Positions 60,020 through 64,000 of a stretch of DNA of 64,000 nucleotides are shown here, piece by piece (within the stretch, counting starts at the first letter, position 1; each line of letters opens with the position of its first letter). The notes under the pieces were generated by a model that searched no databases, was not told where the DNA came from, and saw only the letters and a program-made list of their open reading frames with translations. The position numbers and the translations under genes were made by a program. The stretch is from NCBI RefSeq assembly GCF_023184515.1, contig NZ_JAAHBP010000019.1, positions 124,001-188,000 of the forward strand, given 5' to 3'. The DNA comes from Streptomyces sp. D2-8. Its GTDB lineage: Bacteria > Actinomycetota > Actinomycetes > Streptomycetales > Streptomycetaceae.

Positions 60020-61203
60020 GCGACTCGCGTGCGGGCAGCGGCAGCCGCCAGTCGCTGCGGATCGTCCGGCTCGCCAACTTCGTCGCTCCCTCGTCCGGCG
60101 GACTGCGCACCGCGCTGCGCGAGCTCGGCAAGGGCTTCAAGGCGGCGGGACACGAACCCGTCCTGGTGGTCCCCGGCGAGCGCATGAGCGACCGCGAGAC
60201 CGAGCAGGGGCGGGTGGTCACCCTCCCCGGGCCGCTGCTGCCCGGCACCGGCGGCTACCGCGTCCTCGCCGACAGGCGACGGGTGGCCCGGCTCCTGGAG
60301 GAGCTCGCGCCGGACCGGCTGGAGGTGTCCGACCGGACGACCCTGAGGTGGACCGGCAGGTGGGCGCGGCGGGCCCGGGTCCCGGCCGTGATGGTCTCCC
60401 ACGAGACGGCCGACGGGGTGCTGCGCACCTGGGGTGTGCCCGAGGGAACCGCCCGGCGTGCCGCCGACGCCCTCAACGTCCGTACGGCCCACACCTACTC
60501 GCGGGTGGTGTGCACCACCGAGTTCGCCGAGCGGGAGTTCGTGCGGATCGGGGCCCGCAACGTCGTCCGGGCCCCGCTCGGCGTCGATCTGGTGCAGCGC
60601 CACCCCGCCCTGCGCGACCCGGAGGTACGGGCCGGGCACGCGCGCGGGGACGAGACGCTGCTCGTGATGTGCTCGCGGCTGTCCGTGGAGAAGCGGCCCG
60701 GCACCGCGCTGGACACCCTGGAGGCGCTGCGGCGGCGCGGGCGCCGGGCGGTGCTGGTGGTGGCCGGGGACGGGCCGTTGCGCGCCCGGCTCGCACAGCG
60801 GGCGCGCGAGGGCGGCCTGCCGGTCACCTTCCTCGGGCACGTCTCCGACCGCGGGCTGCTCGGCGCGCTCCAGGCGTCCGCCGACGTGGCCCTGGCACCG
60901 GGCCCGGCCGAGACCTTCGGGCTCGCCGCGCTGGAGGCCATGGCCTGCGGCACGCCCGTGGTGGCGAGCGCGTCGTCCGCGCTGACGGAGGTGATCGGCT
61001 CCGCCGGTGCCGTCGCGGCGGACCGCGGGGAGGCCTTCGCGGACGCCGTGGACCTGCTGCTGGAACGCCAGGAGGCGGACCGGCGCGAGGCGGCACGCGC
61101 GCGTGCGGAGTGCTTCGGGTGGAACGCGGCGGTCGACGCGTTTCTCGCCGCTCACGACGCGGCCGTCCCCGTCCGGCCGTTCGTGCCCGGGGGCGTGGCA
61201 TGA
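60016..61203 (+). CDS. GT4-family glycosyltransferase (second)
   Basis: A 395-residue GT-B enzyme, translationally coupled (ATGA) to the preceding one. RIVRLANFVAPSSGGLRTAL marks the N-terminal domain. The donor domain has MCSRLSVEKRPGTALDTLEA and GPAETFGLAALEAMACGTPV (E-x7-E). Probably adds a further sugar to the same lipid or glycan as its neighbour. An SGNH hydrolase remnant follows with a 4-base overlap. Confidence 0.9.
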   Translation: MSDSRAGSGSRQSLRIVRLANFVAPSSGGLRTALRELGKGFKAAGHEPVLVVPGERMSDRETEQGRVVTLPGPLLPGTGGYRVLADRRRVARLLEELAPDRLEVSDRTTLRWTGRWARRARVPAVMVSHETADGVLRTWGVPEGTARRAADALNVRTAHTYSRVVCTTEFAEREFVRIGARNVVRAPLGVDLVQRHPALRDPEVRAGHARGDETLLVMCSRLSVEKRPGTALDTLEALRRRGRRAVLVVAGDGPLRARLAQRAREGGLPVTFLGHVSDRGLLGALQASADVALAPGPAETFGLAALEAMACGTPVVASASSALTEVIGSAGAVAADRGEAFADAVDLLLERQEADRREAARARAECFGWNAAVDAFLAAHDAAVPVRPFVPGGVA

Positions 61204-62068
61204 GACCCCCGCGGTTCGAGGGGCTGCCGAGGTTCGTGGCCCTCGGTGACTCGCTCACCGAGGGCGTGGGGGTCCCGTCGGGGACGGGGTGTGGCGCGGC
61301 TGGGCCGCGCTCCTCGCGGACGGGCTCGCCGGGGAGCCGGCCGCCTTCACCAACCTCGCGGTGAGCGGCTCGCAGACCCGGGACGTGCTGGAGCGGCAAC
61401 TGCCCGCCGCGCTGGACCTGCGGCCCGACCTCGTGTCCGTCGTCGTCGGCGTCAACGACACCCTGCGCTGCACCTTCGACATCCGGGCCGTGGCCGCCCG
61501 GCTCGACCAGGTGTACACGGCCTGCAGCGAGCAGGGAGCGGTCCTGCTCACCGCGTGCCTGCCCGACCCGGGCACGATGCTCGGCCTGCCGGGGGCCCTG
61601 GCCGGCCCGCTGGCCCGGCGGCAACGGGCCGTGAACACGGTGGTGCACGCCTTGTCCGAGCGGTACGAGGCGCTGCACCTGCACGCCTGCGAGGGCGACT
61701 GGGTCACCGACCGTGCCCTGTGGAGCGCGGACCGGCTGCACCCCGGAGAACGCGGGCACCGGCAGCTCGCCCTGCGCTTCCACGCGCTGCTCGCGGAGCA
61801 CGGCCTCGCGACGGGGCCCGCGCCCTCGCCCGAGCCCGGGTTCCCCGCCCCGACGAGGTCGGCGAGCCTGCGGTGGCTGGTCACGGCCGGGACCGGGTGG
61901 GTGGCGCGCCGGTGCACCGACCTGCTGCCCCAGCTTCTGACCCTGGCCGCCGACGAGCTCCGGCACCGCGCCCGGGGCACGAGCGCCCGGCTCGACCTGA
62001 GGGCCTCGGCCGCGGTGTCCGCCGCCCTCGCCGCCCTGTCGGTGGCGGAGCAGGCGGACGCCGCCTGA
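61200..62068 (+). pseudogene. SGNH/GDSL hydrolase broken by a single-base deletion
   Basis: The start ATG 61200 overlaps the previous stop (ATGA) and gives MRPPRFEGLPRFVALGDSLT (block I with catalytic Ser), then EGVGVPSG and loses frame. The second part, in another frame from about 61289, reads WRGWAALLADGLAGEPAAFT, VVGVNDTLRCTFD (block III Asn) and WSADRLHPGERGH (block V Asp-His) to the stop at 62068. Adding one base near 61272-61273 (GGGGTCCCG to GGGGATCCCG) restores EGVGDPVGDG and a full ~289-residue enzyme. It is either a real frameshift or a sequencing error. Confidence 0.85.
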
Positions 62069-62089
62069 CGGGCCTGTCGCGGATATGCC

Positions 62090-62959
62090 CTAACGGCGGC
62101 GTACGGCCACGAAGCGGACCGGCGTGCCGGGGACCGCCTGGGCGGCGGCCGGGAGGTCGGCGGCGCGGACCACGGCAATCACCGGGTAGCCCCCGGTGGT
62201 CGGATGGTCGGCCAGGAACACCACCGGCCTGCCGTCCGGCGGGACCTGTACGGCGCCCAGCGCCATGCCCTCGCTGGGGAGTTCGCCCGGCCGGGCCCGC
62301 TCCAGGGCCGGTCCCTGTGTGCGCAGTCCGATGCGGTTGCTCGCGGAGGACACCCGGTAGGCGCGGGAGGCGAAGGTGCGCACGGCCTCCGGCGTGAACC
62401 AGCCGTCGCGCGGGCCGAGGGTCACCCGCAGCACCAGCTCGGCCGGTGGCGCCGGCTGCGGGGCGACGTCCACGCCCGGGTGCACGCCGGCCGGCCGGCC
62501 CAGGGGCAGTACCGTCCCGTCCGCGAGCGGGGGCGGGCCGAGCCCCGACAGCAGGTCCGTCGACCGGCTGCCGAGCACCGGCTCGACCGCGATGCCCCCG
62601 GCGAACCCCACGTAGGCGCGTAGGCCCGACACCGCGGGTCCGACGTCCAGCAGCGCCCCCGCGGGCACGCGCACCGGCGCGCCCCAGGCGACGGGCCGTC
62701 CGTCCACCGTGACCCGGCAGGGCGCACCCGCCACCGCCACGGTGACGGTCGAACGGGGGCGTACGGCACAGCCGTTGAGGGTGGTCTCCAGCACGGCCGT
62801 CCCGGGCGGATTCCCGACGAGCCGGTTGACGAGGTCCGCGGCGGGCCCGTCCAGCGCCCCGGCGCGGGGGACGCCGAGATGGGCGTGGCCGGGGCGGCCG
62901 GAGTCCTGCACGGTGGTGAGGGCCCCGGCCCGGACGACGGCGAGCGCACGGTCCGTCAT
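62090..62959 (-). CDS. pxpC: 5-Oxoprolinase subunit PxpC
   Basis: A 289-residue subunit of the ATP-dependent 5-oxoprolinase PxpABC, which opens 5-oxoproline to glutamate. Family signs: VVRAGALTTVQDSGRPGHAH, LGVPRAGALDGPAADLVNRL, VSSASNRIGLRTQGPALERA and LADHPTTGGYPVIAVV. These are typical of the biotin-dependent-carboxyltransferase-like (KipA/PxpC) fold. ATG 62959 overlaps the pxpB stop by 4 bases. Confidence 0.92.
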   Translation of the reverse strand: MTDRALAVVRAGALTTVQDSGRPGHAHLGVPRAGALDGPAADLVNRLVGNPPGTAVLETTLNGCAVRPRSTVTVAVAGAPCRVTVDGRPVAWGAPVRVPAGALLDVGPAVSGLRAYVGFAGGIAVEPVLGSRSTDLLSGLGPPPLADGTVLPLGRPAGVHPGVDVAPQPAPPAELVLRVTLGPRDGWFTPEAVRTFASRAYRVSSASNRIGLRTQGPALERARPGELPSEGMALGAVQVPPDGRPVVFLADHPTTGGYPVIAVVRAADLPAAAQAVPGTPVRFVAVRRR

Positions 62960-63573
62960 GACTCCGCCTCGGGGACGAACCGCACCCGTGTGCCCGGCGA
63001 CAGCAGCGCGGCCGGCACGCGCGCGTGGTCCCACAGCACGGCGTCCGTCGTGCCGATCAGCTGCCAGCCGCCCGGCGACGAGCGCGGGTACACGCCGGTG
63101 TACGGGCCCGCCAGGGCGACCGACCCTGCCGGGACGGCCGTGCGCGGAGTGGCCCGGCGCGGGACGTCGTAGCGCGGCGGCAGCCCGGTGAGGTAGCCGA
63201 AGCCGGGTGCGAAGCCGCAGAAGGCGACCCGGAACTCGGTGCCGGCGTGGATGCGGGCCACCTCCTCCTCCGGCACACCCCACCGGGCGGCGACGTCGGC
63301 CAGGTCCGGGCCGTCGTAGCGCACCGGGATCTCCACGACCTCGCGCGCGCGTGGGGGAGCGGACGGCAGGTCGGCGGCGGTCAGTTCGGCGGCCAGCCGG
63401 GCGGGGGAGTCGAGGCCGTCGAGGAGGACGGTGCGGGCCGCGGGCACGATCTCGCGGGCCGAGAGCGAGCCCTCCGTGCGGCGCCGCAGCAGCTCGGCAT
63501 GCAGGGCCTGGGCCTCGTCGCCCGAGGAGACCTCGACGAGCAGGGCGTCCTCGCCGACGGGTAGCACCTTCAT
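62956..63573 (-). CDS. pxpB: 5-Oxoprolinase subunit PxpB
   Basis: A 205-residue KipI-like subunit of 5-oxoprolinase. Signs: KVLPVGEDALLVEVSSGDEA at the start, then VEIPVRYDGPDLADVAARWG, FCGFAPGFGYLTGLPPRYDV and AGPYTGVYPRSSPGGWQLIG. The last three are the KipI/PxpB signatures. It overlaps both neighbours by 4 bases, so all three subunits are translationally coupled. Confidence 0.93.
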   Translation of the reverse strand: MKVLPVGEDALLVEVSSGDEAQALHAELLRRRTEGSLSAREIVPAARTVLLDGLDSPARLAAELTAADLPSAPPRAREVVEIPVRYDGPDLADVAARWGVPEEEVARIHAGTEFRVAFCGFAPGFGYLTGLPPRYDVPRRATPRTAVPAGSVALAGPYTGVYPRSSPGGWQLIGTTDAVLWDHARVPAALLSPGTRVRFVPEAES

Positions 63574-64000
63574 GCGAAGGCCTCCACCCGGACGCCCGAG
63601 ACCTCCAGGCGCTCGCGCACCCGGCGCGCCAGCTCCACCGCGCCCGGGGTGTCGCCGTGCAGGCACAGGGAACGCGCGCGCACCTCGATGCGCTTCCCCG
63701 AGCCGGAGACGACCTCGCCGGAACGGGCCAACCCCAGGGAGCGTTCCACGACGGCGTCCGGGTCGGTGACCACGGCGCCCTCCAGGGTGCGCGGCACCAG
63801 CGTGCCCGCATCGGTGTACGCCCGGTCCGCGAATGCCTCGGCGACGACCGGCAGCCCGGCCTTCCCGGCCAGCTCCAGCAGGCGCGAGCCGGGCAGCCCG
63901 AGCACCGGCAGCGTGGCGTCCGCGAGGAGCACGCCGTCGACGACCGCGGCGGCCTGCTCCTCGTCGTGCACGACCCGGTTGTAGAGCGCGCCGTGCGGCT
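63570..64000 (-). CDS. pxpA: 5-Oxoprolinase subunit PxpA, C-terminal part
   Basis: A LamB/YcsF-family protein cut by the right edge of the window; the last ~143 residues are seen. The first readable residues KPHGALYNRVVHDEEQAAAV include the family motif KPHGALYN. Later VLGLPGSRLLELAGKAGLPV, EAFADRAYTDAGTLVPR and CLHGDTPGAVELA are characteristic. PxpA is the first gene of the pxpABC operon. Confidence 0.93.
   Translation of the reverse strand, partial: PHGALYNRVVHDEEQAAAVVDGVLLADATLPVLGLPGSRLLELAGKAGLPVVAEAFADRAYTDAGTLVPRTLEGAVVTDPDAVVERSLGLARSGEVVSGSGKRIEVRARSLCLHGDTPGAVELARRVRERLEVSGVRVEAFA

Noticed and set aside
1..64000. CRISPR arrays, tRNA or rRNA genes, transposases, phage integration sites
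   Set aside because: No regularly spaced identical repeats, tRNA cloverleaf arms, or recombinase motifs were noticed on either strand.

Overview
This is a high-GC actinobacterial chromosome segment, almost certainly from Streptomyces. The gene set points there: RbpA with a SigR-type promoter, GuaB1, a PriA without helicase motifs, RokL6-type regulator, an SCO1431-type small membrane protein, polyprenol-phosphomannose synthase, many GTG starts and several apparently leaderless genes. From memory, the gene order follows the conserved S. coelicolor arm-proximal core from metK (SCO1476) down past rbpA (SCO1421). No transposase, phage, tRNA, rRNA or CRISPR array was seen, so this is mostly vertically inherited chromosome with a few decayed or accessory genes.

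Layout. 1-16 kb: metK end, priA, fmt, rsmB, an MMPL transporter, rpe, a SorC-type regulator, a barstar-like gene, guaB1, an acetyltransferase, a cationic-type amino-acid permease with an Lrp regulator, and an MFS transporter. 16-26 kb: a secreted protein, a davA-davB pair for lysine breakdown by the monooxygenase route, a DUF5995-type gene, a GH6 glycosidase, a uracil/xanthine permease, and a divergent MFS/ROK pair with a RokL6-type operator. 26-28 kb: an ECF41 sigma factor with its oxidoreductase partner. 28-33 kb: an FMN riboswitch and ribE-ribM-ribBA-ribH, then hisE-hisG and a PH-domain membrane protein. 33-42 kb: two CNNM/CBS membrane proteins, an orphan EccA-like AAA ATPase, a possible small RNA, a kinase, a Tat-exported C39-like protein, SCO1431, TetR and a broken GH18 chitinase. 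42-49 kb: acyl-CoA dehydrogenase, small conserved proteins, an Lrp regulator, an amidohydrolase, Ppm, FxsA and RbpA. 49-58 kb: UMF1 transporter, GDPD, YczE/MocR divergent pair, an FtsK-like protein lacking the Walker lysine, ankyrin and HEAT-repeat proteins. 58-64 kb: two GT4 glycosyltransferases, a frameshifted SGNH hydrolase, and pxpA-pxpB-pxpC (5-oxoprolinase).

Most interesting signals. (1) The 12-bp chitinase-type direct repeats with the same promoter layout occur twice: in front of the broken chitinase (42.45-42.49 kb) and in front of the ECF41 sigma gene (28.03-28.08 kb). This suggests an aminosugar/chitin-linked sigma factor. (2) CGCAACG-type half-sites with helical spacing sit upstream of both the amino-acid permease/Lrp operon and davAB, suggesting one lysine-uptake-and-catabolism regulon. 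(3) A compact promoter-plus-terminator unit at 38.14-38.25 kb looks like a small RNA gene. (4) An FtsK/EccC-type protein has Thr in place of the Walker A lysine and is paired with a 64-residue membrane protein. (5) A 19-codon Cys-Cys open frame precedes the HEAT-repeat gene.

Functional calls rest on motifs and remembered family sequences. No database search or folding program was run.
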